This document shows, one piece after another, positions 38,274-46,338 of a DNA stretch of 64,000 nucleotides; within the stretch, counting starts at the first letter, position 1; the number at the start of each line of letters is the position of its first letter. The DNA is from Chrysophaeum taylorii (Eukaryota > Sar > Pelagophyceae > Pelagomonadales > Pelagomonadaceae). The notes beneath the pieces are model-generated. The model was not told where the DNA came from. It ran no database searches and saw nothing but the letters and a program-made list of their open reading frames with translations. The stretch covers positions 186,001-250,000 of the forward strand of contig JAQMWT010000675.1 in NCBI GenBank assembly GCA_029834535.1, written 5' to 3'. The position numbers and the translations under genes were made by a program.

Positions 38274-39542
38274 ATGGCCGAAATGGCCGACTTTGCGACA
38301 TTCCTCGACAGCGGCGCCGCCGCCGCATTGTACGGGAGCCAGAGCGAGCTGCCGGACATGGGGTCGCTGAGCCTGGGTCCTCTGACCTACCAGCCACGGG
38401 CGTTCCGGTGCTTTGAGAACGGCGGGAGTCCGATCGGGGGTCGTAGCCCGAAGAGCCCGAAGCGATCGTCGCCGGCGAGCCACCGGCTGGTGAGGGACCT
38501 GCACGAGTGGCTCTGCCGACGGCCCGAGCACGCGCGGCACATCGGGACGACCGCGTCGGACGACGGCGGGGCGACCTTCTCCGAATTTTATTCCGAGTTT
38601 CCCCAGCACGCGGCTAAGCGCAAGTGCAAGGGGAGTGGGATCAAGGCGGTCGTCGAGGCGCACGGCGCGGGACTCCTGGAGTGGGTCGACGCGGGAAGCT
38701 GCGGGATGGGCAGGATCCAGGTGGCGCCGGGCTCTTCTTCTTCGCGCCGGCCCCGCTGCGTTCTGGTGACGGGGTTTCCGCGACGCGCGGCCGACGCCGA
38801 GGTCGTGGACTTCTTCGAGTCGCGGGGGGCCCGGGTCGAGAGTCTCGCCCGACTGCAGGTCGGCCGCGCCCGCGTCGCGCTCGTCGACGCCCCGTCTCTC
38901 GAAGCCGCGCTCGCGCTCGACGGCCAGTCGTACCGCGATCACTACCTCAGCGTCGTCGAGAGCGTCGTCGTTTCCGAAGCCCCCGCCCCCGCCGCCGATC
39001 TCATGTCCCGCGCCAGGGCCCATCGCCCGGCCCTCACGGTGACGACCACCCTCGACCTCGACGCGCGGCCCGCCGTCGCCTACGCCAAGCTCTGCAAGTA
39101 CGCCGCGACCGACAAGTGTCCCTACGGCGAGCGCTGCCGATACGCGCACTCCCCGGCCGAGCTCGAGGCGGCGCGGCTCCGCCGCCGCGACAACATCATA
39201 TCCCCCATATCTGCCGCCTCGCCCACGACCATCGTCCACTCGCCGCGCTCGACCTCGCTCGCCGAAGCTCACCGCGAACGCCAGCTCGCTCAGGTCCTCG
39301 AGGACGCCGGCCTCGAGGACAAGTGGCTGCCTCACCTCTCCGCCCACGAGCTCGACCGCGACGCCCTCGTTCTCTGCGACGAGTCGGACCTCGAAAAAAT
39401 TGGTCTTGCCCTCGGGGCCCGCGTCAAGTTGAGACGCTGGATAGAGACCGAGAGGAGGAACAAGCACCTCCGCTTCGAAGTCTCGGAGGTCATCACACCC
39501 CCCCCTCCCGACAACGGGGGATGGAGTCCCCCGGCCTTTTGA
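38274..39542 (+). CDS. RRM, CCCH zinc-finger and SAM domain RNA-binding protein
   Basis: The 422-residue protein has four parts. Residues 68-150 form a compact alpha/beta segment (RLVRDLHEWLCRRPEHAR, FSEFYSEF, GSGIKAVVEAHG) that could be a winged-helix or LOTUS-like unit. Residues 161-232 look like an RRM (RCVLVTGFPRRAADAEVVDF, RARVALVDAPSLEAALAL). A CCCH finger follows (Cys274, Cys282, Cys288, His292, spacing C-x7-C-x5-C-x3-H). Residues 335-392 match a SAM domain (LAQVLEDAGLEDKWLPHL, DLEKIGLALGARVKLRRWI). The set points to post-transcriptional control of mRNA. No targeting signal is present. The start is the ATG at 38274. Confidence 0.85.
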   Translation: MAEMADFATFLDSGAAAALYGSQSELPDMGSLSLGPLTYQPRAFRCFENGGSPIGGRSPKSPKRSSPASHRLVRDLHEWLCRRPEHARHIGTTASDDGGATFSEFYSEFPQHAAKRKCKGSGIKAVVEAHGAGLLEWVDAGSCGMGRIQVAPGSSSSRRPRCVLVTGFPRRAADAEVVDFFESRGARVESLARLQVGRARVALVDAPSLEAALALDGQSYRDHYLSVVESVVVSEAPAPAADLMSRARAHRPALTVTTTLDLDARPAVAYAKLCKYAATDKCPYGERCRYAHSPAELEAARLRRRDNIISPISAASPTTIVHSPRSTSLAEAHRERQLAQVLEDAGLEDKWLPHLSAHELDRDALVLCDESDLEKIGLALGARVKLRRWIETERRNKHLRFEVSEVITPPPPDNGGWSPPAF

Positions 39543-39901
39543 CCACTTTCGTGCCTCGACGACGACCACGACGACGATATCGTCGTCGTCGTCGTCCGCG
39601 GGCCACCCCTCTCCGAGTCGACGACGACCACGACCACCACCACCACCACCTTTGATGAAGAAAGAGAGAAAAAAGAAAACTCACGGGGACCCACCCCGCC
39701 TGTCCCGACTTTTGTGCTTCTTTTGTCCAACCAACCAACCAACCAACCGACTGTGTGCTGCGCATACCCCACTCGCCGGTTTCCTTCCCCTGCACTCTCT
39801 GCATTTTTGGTTTTTTGAGAAGATCGGCGACCACACACATACCGATCTCGTCGAGTGGCCGCGCGCCTCCTTGCTGCTGCTGCATCTTCTTCTTCTTCTG
39901 C

Positions 39902-39933
<32 letters not shown>

Positions 39934-40107
39934 GAATGATGGGAAAATGAAAGTTCCTGCCTGGACGGTTGTTGTACATTGCCCTCCACTCGCCTCCCCC
40001 CACTAATATAATATAACATAACAAACAAGTACTACTGAGCATCCTTTTTGGATGGATGGATGGATGGATGATGCGGCGCCATCCCCATCATTGTGTGATT
40101 ATAGCCA
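39543..40107. other. convergent intergenic region with simple repeats
   Basis: No gene is seen. It holds GTC/GAC-rich triplets at 39555-39650, a (CCAA)n run at 39726-39748, a (GAT)n run at 39900-39930 and a (GGAT)n run at 40050-40070. Confidence 0.55.
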
Positions 40108-41583
40108 CTACCTTTTTCGGAGTCGTGGTGGAGAGGGGATGGAGTCGTCGTTGGACTCGTTGACGACCTTTGGGAAAACGGTGCGGTCGAGGACGTCCCA
40201 CTTGGCCTTGGCCGCCTCGATCTTGGCGGGGTCGTGGGAAACCCAGTTCCAAAACATGTGCCGCTTCTCGGGGAGCGCGGTCCCGCCGAGAAGCGCGACC
40301 CTAGTAGATTCGAGGAGCCCCTCAATTCGGGCCGTTTCCGGAACGGTGCCGCGAAAGACGACCATCGACCCCGCCTCGAGGAGCACCTCTTCCCCCCCAA
40401 ATCCCGCGCACCGCACTTTTCCCTGCGTCACGTAGACCCCAACCTCGATATCCTCGTTTTCGGAGGACATGATCCCAGCACACGAGAAAATATCACCCTT
40501 CTCGTAGAGCCGGACGTCGACCAAAAACAAGGTGCCCGTGCCGTCGGCGACGGGAATGGCGGCCTGCGACTTCCCAAAGGCCGAGCCCATCACGAGCGTC
40601 GCCGCGTCGCTTAAGGGGATAGCATCGCCGTGGTAAAATTTTGGTTCCACGTCCTCCATGTCCTTTGGCAGCGCCGCCCAGAGTTGGAGCCCGTGGGCGG
40701 TCGTCATCTCGGGGCGCGCGTCGAGTGCCTCCTTTCCCCTTTCCGAGTGGACGACCCCCCGTCCCGCGACCATCCAGTTGACGCCCCCGGGCAAAATCAT
40801 GCGCTCAGCGCCCGTCGAGTCGCGGTGGAGGATCGCGCCCTCGTAGAGATAAGTCAGCGTCGCGAGGCCGACGTGAGGATGCGGCCCCACGTTCATCGCC
40901 GGCGTCGACGACAGGTCCGCGGGGCCAAAGTGGTCCAGGAAAACGAAGTGCCCGCACGACCGGCACCGATGGTAGGGCAGCACGCGTCGCACGTCGAACC
41001 CCGGGCTGAGGGCGTGCATTCGTCCGGCGAAAGGCACGACCGCCTCCATCGCCGGCTCGTAATTTCCCTCCTCCTCCTCCTCGATGATTGTGGTCGTAAT
41101 CCGCACGTGCGAACTCGCGAGGGTCTGGTGCACGGGGCACTTGTTCGCGATTTCGAGGAGCTTCGAGCGGTCCGCCTCCGACAGCGGTCCCCGGAGCCCA
41201 ATTTTTCGCGCGATAACGTCGATTTTTCCACTTTTCGAGCCGCCGGCGGCGGCGGCGCCGCAATCCTCGTCGTAAGACGACGACGACGACGACTTTGAGT
41301 GATCAAGCCGCACGTCGACACCCTCCAGGGCAAGTCCCTTGCGCTGGGCGTACATCGTCAGAGTGATGCTCGTGCACGCCCCGAGCGAACTCAGCAGCAG
41401 ATCGTAGGGAGAAGGCCCAAGGTCGCTTCCGCCGACCGACGGTGGCTCGTCGGCGACGAACGAATGCCGTCCCGCGCGGATCGTGTTTTTGTACTTGGAC
41501 CCGAACAGCGCCTCCGAGGCCACCTGCACCGACAGCAGCCGCGCGGGCATCCACCTCATCATAATAATGCCCCCCCGCCTCAT
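40108..41583 (-). CDS. OsmC-like peroxidase fused to pirin
   Basis: The 491-residue protein joins two bacterial-type domains. Residues 20-165 are OsmC/Ohr-like: [20 protein letters not shown] with Cys70 and [10 protein letters not shown] with Cys149, the pair that reduces organic hydroperoxides. Residues 180-470 are a pirin bicupin: FLDHFGP, then [18 protein letters not shown] with His235 and His237, and GRGVVHSER with His279 and Glu281, which complete the iron site. Pirins act as redox-responsive iron proteins or quercetinase-like enzymes. [11 protein letters not shown] motif links the two parts. The N-terminus ([13 protein letters not shown]) could be a mitochondrial leader. It lies 34 bases from the end of the WD40-like gene, same strand. 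Confidence 0.92.
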   Translation of the reverse strand: MRRGGIIMMRWMPARLLSVQVASEALFGSKYKNTIRAGRHSFVADEPPSVGGSDLGPSPYDLLLSSLGACTSITLTMYAQRKGLALEGVDVRLDHSKSSSSSSYDEDCGAAAAGGSKSGKIDVIARKIGLRGPLSEADRSKLLEIANKCPVHQTLASSHVRITTTIIEEEEEGNYEPAMEAVVPFAGRMHALSPGFDVRRVLPYHRCRSCGHFVFLDHFGPADLSSTPAMNVGPHPHVGLATLTYLYEGAILHRDSTGAERMILPGGVNWMVAGRGVVHSERGKEALDARPEMTTAHGLQLWAALPKDMEDVEPKFYHGDAIPLSDAATLVMGSAFGKSQAAIPVADGTGTLFLVDVRLYEKGDIFSCAGIMSSENEDIEVGVYVTQGKVRCAGFGGEEVLLEAGSMVVFRGTVPETARIEGLLESTRVALLGGTALPEKRHMFWNWVSHDPAKIEAAKAKWDVLDRTVFPKVVNESNDDSIPSPPRLRKR

Positions 41584-41617
41584 ATCATCAGGACCAGCAT
41601 TCTTTTATATCATATCT

Positions 41618-42574
41618 TCAACAGCAGCACGAAGAACCACCAGTACCGTTATTGTTGATAATGGTGGTGTCCCAGAGCTGGAGGACCCCCTTGGTGGAGT
41701 TGTCGACGCTCCCCGTGAGAATAAAAGCGCCGTCGGGAGAGACGGCCATCGCGTGCTCTCGTCCCGCGCGGACCCCCATCGCCGCCTTGACGGTGTGGCG
41801 CGTCATCTGCGGGATCGTGAGGTCGTGGCCAATCGGAAAGGTCGCCGCAATCGCGGCCCGGATCGCGTGGCGGGTGTGGCCCCCTTTTTTCGTCGTCGTC
41901 GGAGAGTGGAAACGGAGCACGCGGACCGGGCAGTCGAAGTTTGTCTGGGAGGCGTGGTGCCGCGCGAGAAAAACAAAGGTGTCTTCGTCGCGGGGGTGCC
42001 TCGCGATAGCGTGGACGAAACAGTCGAGGGTGGCGAGAAGGGTCGTCGTCTGGAAGTCATCGCTCGCGTCCCACGAGACGACGCGCGTGCTCGCGTTTTC
42101 CGCGTTGTCGTTGTCGACGTCGATCGCGCCCGCGAGGAGGCGACTCCCATCGACGCAGAGGGCTCGCACCATCGGAGCCTCGAGCATCGGGGCGGAAACA
42201 GTTCCAGTCTCGAGGTCAACGCGCCGCACCGTACACTCCGTCTTACGACCCCTCGCCGCGCCCGCGACAAACGCCGTCTGCATCCCGTACGCCGCGACGC
42301 TCGTGATGCGGAAATCTGCCGTCGCCACGCACGACACGCCCGCGGGCTCGGTCGAGAGCTCTACACGGCACAAGGTTCCCGCGCCATCAGCGACGAGGAG
42401 AACCTCCGACGACACCTTGGCGAGGCTCTCGGCCTTCACGCCGTCCTCGAGGGCGACCACTCTCTCCACCACTTTCTCCTTCAGGGAAATCACGAGAAGC
42501 TCGCCGGAGGTCGAGGACGTCACGGCGACGCGGTCGTCGTCGAGGAACACGACCCCCTTGACGCCTGCGACCAT
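41618..42574 (-). CDS. WD40-type beta-propeller protein with Cys-rich C-terminus
   Basis: A 318-residue protein of repeated four-strand units with loose WD40 character: VAVTSSTSGELLVISL, RVVSWDASDD, HAIARHPRDED, VRVLRFHSPTT and a clear last blade HAMAVSPDGAFILTGSVDN...VLQLWDTT. These proteins are scaffolds. The sequence ends GGSSCCC, resembling C-terminal CXC or CC prenylation signals of Rab-type proteins, so lipid anchoring is possible. I chose the ATG at 42574; an in-frame ATG farther upstream would extend into repeat sequence. GGGGGTTTAG (minus strand) lies 29 bases upstream. It is followed closely by the OsmC-pirin gene. Confidence 0.8.
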   Translation of the reverse strand: MVAGVKGVVFLDDDRVAVTSSTSGELLVISLKEKVVERVVALEDGVKAESLAKVSSEVLLVADGAGTLCRVELSTEPAGVSCVATADFRITSVAAYGMQTAFVAGAARGRKTECTVRRVDLETGTVSAPMLEAPMVRALCVDGSRLLAGAIDVDNDNAENASTRVVSWDASDDFQTTTLLATLDCFVHAIARHPRDEDTFVFLARHHASQTNFDCPVRVLRFHSPTTTKKGGHTRHAIRAAIAATFPIGHDLTIPQMTRHTVKAAMGVRAGREHAMAVSPDGAFILTGSVDNSTKGVLQLWDTTIINNNGTGGSSCCC

Positions 42575-42670
42575 CCTTGCTGCCGGGTCTTGATTTGATA
42601 TGCTAAACCCCCGTAGGATACCATCCTTCATGCAAGTAACGAGTTGCACCGTTGGCAGGCACCACCTCCT

Positions 42671-42732
42671 CGCATCCTTCATGCACCACACACACACACC
42701 CCTCTTAGCAGTCGACCTTTTAAAGACAAACT
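42671..42732. repeat. about 60-bp dispersed repeat, copy 2
   Basis: Near-identical to 10954-11014: CGCATCCTTCATGCACCACA, a slightly longer CA run, CCCCTCTTAGCAGTCGACC and TTTTAAAGACAAAC. A further short copy of ATCCTTCATGCA is at 42623-42634. Confidence 0.8.
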
Positions 42733-42803
42733 CTAGGATTTCTCAATCTCAATCCTTCAGCTCGGGCATTCGTCCGAAGATAGGGCGGACACAATCGCTT
42801 GTC

Positions 42804-42834
42804 GTCCGTCCGTCCGTCCGTCCGTCCGTCCGTC
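42804..42834 (+). repeat. (GTCC)n tetranucleotide microsatellite
   Basis: A perfect GTCC/CGTC run of about 30 bases. It is non-coding. Confidence 0.9.
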
Positions 42835-43376
42835 AGAACACGTTTGGGATGATTTCTGGTCGTCCGAGAAACAGCCGAAAAAAAAGGGATATTGGCCTTT
42901 CGCTGCAAGGTAAGGTGTGATGATGCTCGAGATAAGACGACTGCCTCCGACATCATATCGCGCACATCTCGGTGTGATAGCGTGACCACGAGTCGCGGTG
43001 CGGCTTTCGGGCAGAACGCGGGAGTGCGGTTCTCCGTTTCCAGCACTACCGCTTCGATCGACTCAATTATCGACGTTATGCACGTCCTCGGTTTCGTTTT
43101 GTTGTATACATGACCGTATTGATATCGTGGCGACAACGTGAAGGTTGGGAGCCATCGCGCGTTTTCAAGACGAAGCAAGATGATGCACGCGCGGGACAAG
43201 GGAAAACGCGGCACTGAGGATGCATAGCAGAGCGAGCGTATGCGGATAATTAATGTGTTCTTTAATAAGTTTCCCGCTGTGATTGAGGAGACAGCAGGTG
43301 ACCGACCACCTTTGCCGGGACACGGTCCGATGATATACTACTTTTCGTTTCCACCAAACCAGACATTCCCAACGAA

Positions 43377-43590
43377 TTGCGACACGCAGGTCGTCGACCT
43401 AGCAATCACTTTCCGGTTGTGGCGACGTTCAAATACCTTGGCTCGGCGCTCTCTCGCAACTGCGCCGTAACCCTGAGGACGCCGTCGATCGACTCTCTGG
43501 CAACGGCTTGCGCTTTTGCGTTCTCTGCTTGGAAATCCGGTCGGAACAAGCGACTACTACCTGGGGTCTCAACACGGCAGGCGCTGATTT
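43377..43590 (+). mobile_element. LINE reverse-transcriptase C-terminal fragment
   Basis: The frame from 43377 reads VVATFKYLGSALSRNC, SIDSLATACAFAFSAWKSG and STRQALILLPGLFGG. This matches the conserved end of LINE-type reverse transcriptases, where FKYLGS is followed by repeated helices (I..RL..A..AF..L) and a PVLLYG-like strand. Nothing upstream encodes the catalytic palm, so this is a 5'-truncated relic. The surrounding 42.9-43.9 kb has no host gene. Confidence 0.6.
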
Positions 43591-44132
43591 TATTACCCGG
43601 GCTCTTCGGCGGCGTTTTTAGGCTGTTTCCCGGAGGTAGCGGGCCTCTCAGCGCGCGTTTCCCATCAGCTCGCCATCGTGCCAGCCCCCCTGGCCTGTGC
43701 GTTTCCTACGTTTTTACTACTGGATGCGTATATAGTGATAAAGCGCACAACAAAGGACAATGATGATTATAGTGGAGCCGAGGTATTTGGTGCATTTCAT
43801 AACCCGCCAAGGGGGAACCTGGCTCCCTGTCGCTTTCATCGACGCGGCAGAAGGCGCGGGGGCTTTTCTTTACCGAGTTCCCATGCTTTCCAATAGCAAT
43901 AGGCCAGCTAACGAGTGGCTGAGAACGCGAGTTAGCAGACGACTATAATAGAGCCCGGGGCACAAAATCAGCGCCACGCGGCAACAACAAAGACCAACGA
44001 AGACGTCGTCGTACCTCCTCGCTCAAAAAGAACTCACTCTCCTCAATTCTCCACCCACCCCCCGTAATGTGATGTTGATGCGATGTGATGTGACTTATTC
44101 GATCAGAGTTCGTTCCGTAGAAGAGAAAAATA
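43591..44132. other. gene-poor spacer after the LINE fragment
   Basis: No gene is supported. It ends in GATGTGATGT-type simple sequence just before the stop of the DUF4239-like gene. Confidence 0.5.
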
Positions 44133-45134
44133 CTACTCCCTGAGGATGAGGAGGTCGTCGAGCTGCCTCTCAAGGCCCATGACGCAGGTGACGAGGACCG
44201 CGTCGACGTTGTAGGCACCCGACTTTGGGCTCCAGATGTCCTGGAGGATGCGGAGGCAGGCGACGAGAGCGACGGCGAGGAGGGCAAAGACGGTGGTCTC
44301 GAAGCGGAGGTGGGTCGAGGAGGTGCCGGCAGCGATGGCGGCGGAAGTCTGGAGGACGAGGGCGGCGAGGAGGGCGGAAGCGAGGGCGTAGAGTAAGACA
44401 AACTGGATCGGGGGGAGTTTGCGTTCGAGGGCGCCGAGGCGGGCGGCGCGCGCGGCTCGGAGGTCCTTGACGGTCGCGTAGACGTGTTCCGAGGGCGCAC
44501 CGACCGAGCTGAGGTAGAGGAGCTCCTCGAGGGGGTCGGGGATGCGGTCTCCGATGGCCAGCTTGAGCTGGGCGGCGGACTGGTCCGAGCGGCGACGAAG
44601 GTCGCGGCTCGCGTACCGTTGGACGCACCGGAGCGCCGCGACGCACGCGGGCTCGGAGGCGCCTCCGAGGACTAAGGTGAGCTGCTCGACGAGTGACTTT
44701 GCGCACGAGACTTCCCGAAACAAGGCGAGCAACGCGGCCTCCTGTTGCTCGTACATCGCCTGAAACGTGTTGTTGGTAAAAACCGAAAAGACGAGTCCGA
44801 GGAGAGGAATCGTCTGAAGGACTAGGGGGTTCGAGGCCCCGAGCTGGCGGGTTAGTCGGGGTGCCGCGGCGCGGCAGACCCGCGAAAAGAGGGTGACGGC
44901 GAGGGCCCCCGCGACCAACGACGGCACCACAACGCGACAGGTCGTCAAGAAACCAGTCGACTGGGCCCACATGCCCGATGCGAGCCACCGGACGGCACCC
45001 ACCTTGGCGGGGGTCCCGAGCTCGGGTCGGCTCTTCCGGAACCCCGCGCCCAGCACGCGCCCGTCGACCAGGGCGGCGAGGTCATCGGAAGACTGGTGCG
45101 ACGAGAAGCGCACCATAACATTCGGAACACGCAT
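44133..45134 (-). CDS. DUF4239-like multi-pass membrane protein
   Basis: The 333-residue protein has hydrophobic helices near residues 65-85, 100-120, 245-270 and 275-295. A conserved-looking block follows the pattern of DUF4239 proteins: RRRSDQSAAQLKLAIGDRIPDPLEELLYLSSVG, APSEHVYATVKDLRAARAARLGALERKLPP and IWSPKSGAYNVDAVLVTCVMGLE (quoted here in shortened segments). Their function is unknown; they occur in plants, diatoms and bacteria. Start is the ATG at 45134. It is divergent from the Mpv17 gene, with only 33 bases between start codons. Confidence 0.75.
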   Translation of the reverse strand: MRVPNVMVRFSSHQSSDDLAALVDGRVLGAGFRKSRPELGTPAKVGAVRWLASGMWAQSTGFLTTCRVVVPSLVAGALAVTLFSRVCRAAAPRLTRQLGASNPLVLQTIPLLGLVFSVFTNNTFQAMYEQQEAALLALFREVSCAKSLVEQLTLVLGGASEPACVAALRCVQRYASRDLRRRSDQSAAQLKLAIGDRIPDPLEELLYLSSVGAPSEHVYATVKDLRAARAARLGALERKLPPIQFVLLYALASALLAALVLQTSAAIAAGTSSTHLRFETTVFALLAVALVACLRILQDIWSPKSGAYNVDAVLVTCVMGLERQLDDLLILRE

Positions 45135-45167
45135 CCTTGTTCAAGTTGAAGGGTTTAAGTTTAAATC
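45135..45167. promoter_or_regulatory. 33-base bidirectional start region
   Basis: The two divergent start codons are 33 bases apart. The segment contains TTGAAGGGTTTAAGTTTAAA. Leaders and promoters of both genes must overlap each other or the opposite coding sequence. This role is inferred from spacing alone. Confidence 0.4.
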
Positions 45168-45716
45168 ATGATGATCTGGGTCCTCGCGATGGTGGTCCAG
45201 GCCCTCGAGCCATCCAACGTCCGGCGCCTCGTCACCCACTATGACCTCGCGCTGTCGAGACGACCGATCGCCACGAAGATGGCCACGGGCGCTGTCGTTG
45301 AGGTCCTTGGGGATGCCCTCGCCCAGCTGTTCCAAGAAAGGCAGCTGCGGCCCGAGCGATCCCGCGCCGTGTGTCTCGACGGCGTCCTGACAGGCCTCGT
45401 CCTCCACCACGTCTACGGAGTTCAGGACAGACTCCTTCCCCCTGCGCACCTCGCCTGGTGGGTCCCGTTTTGTCACATAATCGTCGACGAATGTCTCGTC
45501 GATCCTGCTTTCGTCGCCGGTTTCATCGCCATCACAGACTGCGACTGGCGACGCCTTATTCCCACTCTCAAGGCCTCCAAACTCGTCTCCCTCACCACGC
45601 TCCCCGTCCAATGGCTCAACTTCAGATTCGCCCCTTTAAGGTACCGCGTCTTCGTCGTCAACCTCATCGACTTCCTCTGGTCCACCGCCGTCTCCTTCAC
45701 GGCGCACGCGCCTTAA
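45168..45716 (+). CDS. Mpv17/PMP22-family membrane protein
   Basis: A 182-residue four-helix membrane protein with the family pattern: LSRRPIATKMATGAVVEVLGD at the start (usual W..YL..L...P..T.. GD), DGVLTGLVLHHVYGV in the middle, and LPVQWLNFRFAPLRYRVFVV (usual W.VWP..Q..NF..VP...R) followed by a last helix NLIDFLWSTAVSF. Family members reside in peroxisomal, mitochondrial or plastid membranes and may form channels. Its stop codon abuts the stop of the convergent PH-domain gene with no spacer (TAA then TTA). Confidence 0.92.
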   Translation: MMIWVLAMVVQALEPSNVRRLVTHYDLALSRRPIATKMATGAVVEVLGDALAQLFQERQLRPERSRAVCLDGVLTGLVLHHVYGVQDRLLPPAHLAWWVPFCHIIVDECLVDPAFVAGFIAITDCDWRRLIPTLKASKLVSLTTLPVQWLNFRFAPLRYRVFVVNLIDFLWSTAVSFTAHAP

Positions 45717-46190
45717 TTAACACACGGCAGTCCAGTCCAGTCCAGTCCGGTCCAGTCCAGTCCTCCTCGTCGGAAGGCCGAGGGCCTCGAGCCACCGCTC
45801 GCGGTCGGCGACGGACCGGGCACGGAGCCGGTACCGGCCTTTGCCTTCGCGCACGAGGTCGAAAGCCCGGCAGTTGGGAGGTGCGACGGCGTAGCCGACG
45901 TCGCGGATCTCCATGTTCCGACACACGAGGCCCGCCCCCTCGAGTCGAAAGGTCTTGCGCCGCCACACCCCGTCGACCCCCAGAATCGACAGCACGCCGG
46001 ACACCTCGGCCTTCGCGTGCCGCATCATCGCGTACGCCTCGACCATATCTCGCGTCGTCGCACCAACCTCGTCCTCGGAGCTCGAGCCCTTGTACCGCGC
46101 GACGAGGTGCGCCGGCGGGGGGGTCGCCGGAGGCCCGCCGATGCGCCCCGCTTCGACAGCAGCCCAGCGTCTTCCCGTTGTTGTCATCAT
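45717..46190 (-). CDS. PH-domain protein
   Basis: The 157-residue protein has one pleckstrin-homology domain at about 62-142: VSGVLSILGVDGVWRRKTFRL, AVAPPNCRAFDLVREG, YRLRARSVADRERWLEALGL, ending with the invariant Trp in the C-terminal helix. PH domains bind phosphoinositides or proteins. The first 60 residues are low complexity. The last residues (TGLDRTGLDWTAVC) are coded by an AGTCC repeat, so the tail length is likely unstable. The start ATG at 46190 lies inside an 89-base tandem duplication. Confidence 0.75.
   Translation of the reverse strand: MMTTTGRRWAAVEAGRIGGPPATPPPAHLVARYKGSSSEDEVGATTRDMVEAYAMMRHAKAEVSGVLSILGVDGVWRRKTFRLEGAGLVCRNMEIRDVGYAVAPPNCRAFDLVREGKGRYRLRARSVADRERWLEALGLPTRRTGLDRTGLDWTAVC
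45729..45763 (-). repeat. (AGTCC)7 array in the 3' coding end of the PH gene
   Basis: Seven AGTCC units with one substitution (AGTCC to GGTCC). In the PH frame they encode TGLD-type residues. The unit length of five means each gain or loss shifts the frame. Confidence 0.85.
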
Positions 46191-46338
46191 CTTCTACACC
46201 AACGGCCGAGGTCCGTTGAATCACGGCAGGGCTAATGTAGTCTCCGTGTAGCCCAGCGTCTTCCCGTTGTTGTCATCATCTTCTACACCAACGGCCGAGG
46301 TCCGTTGAATCGCGGCAGGGCTAATTTAGTCTCCGCGA
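46161..46338. repeat. 89-bp tandem duplication at a gene junction
   Basis: Positions 46161-46249 and 46250-46338 are the same 89 bases with about three or four substitutions. The unit carries the first codons and start of the PH gene and the last bases of the PsbP-like gene including its stop region, so the junction of the two minus-strand genes has been copied once. Confidence 0.92.

Noticed and set aside
44815-44840. GGTTCGA-type word as a tRNA T-arm
   Set aside because: No matching acceptor, anticodon or D-arm can be folded around it, and it lies inside the DUF4239-like coding sequence. The other GGTTCGA words in the window fail in the same way.
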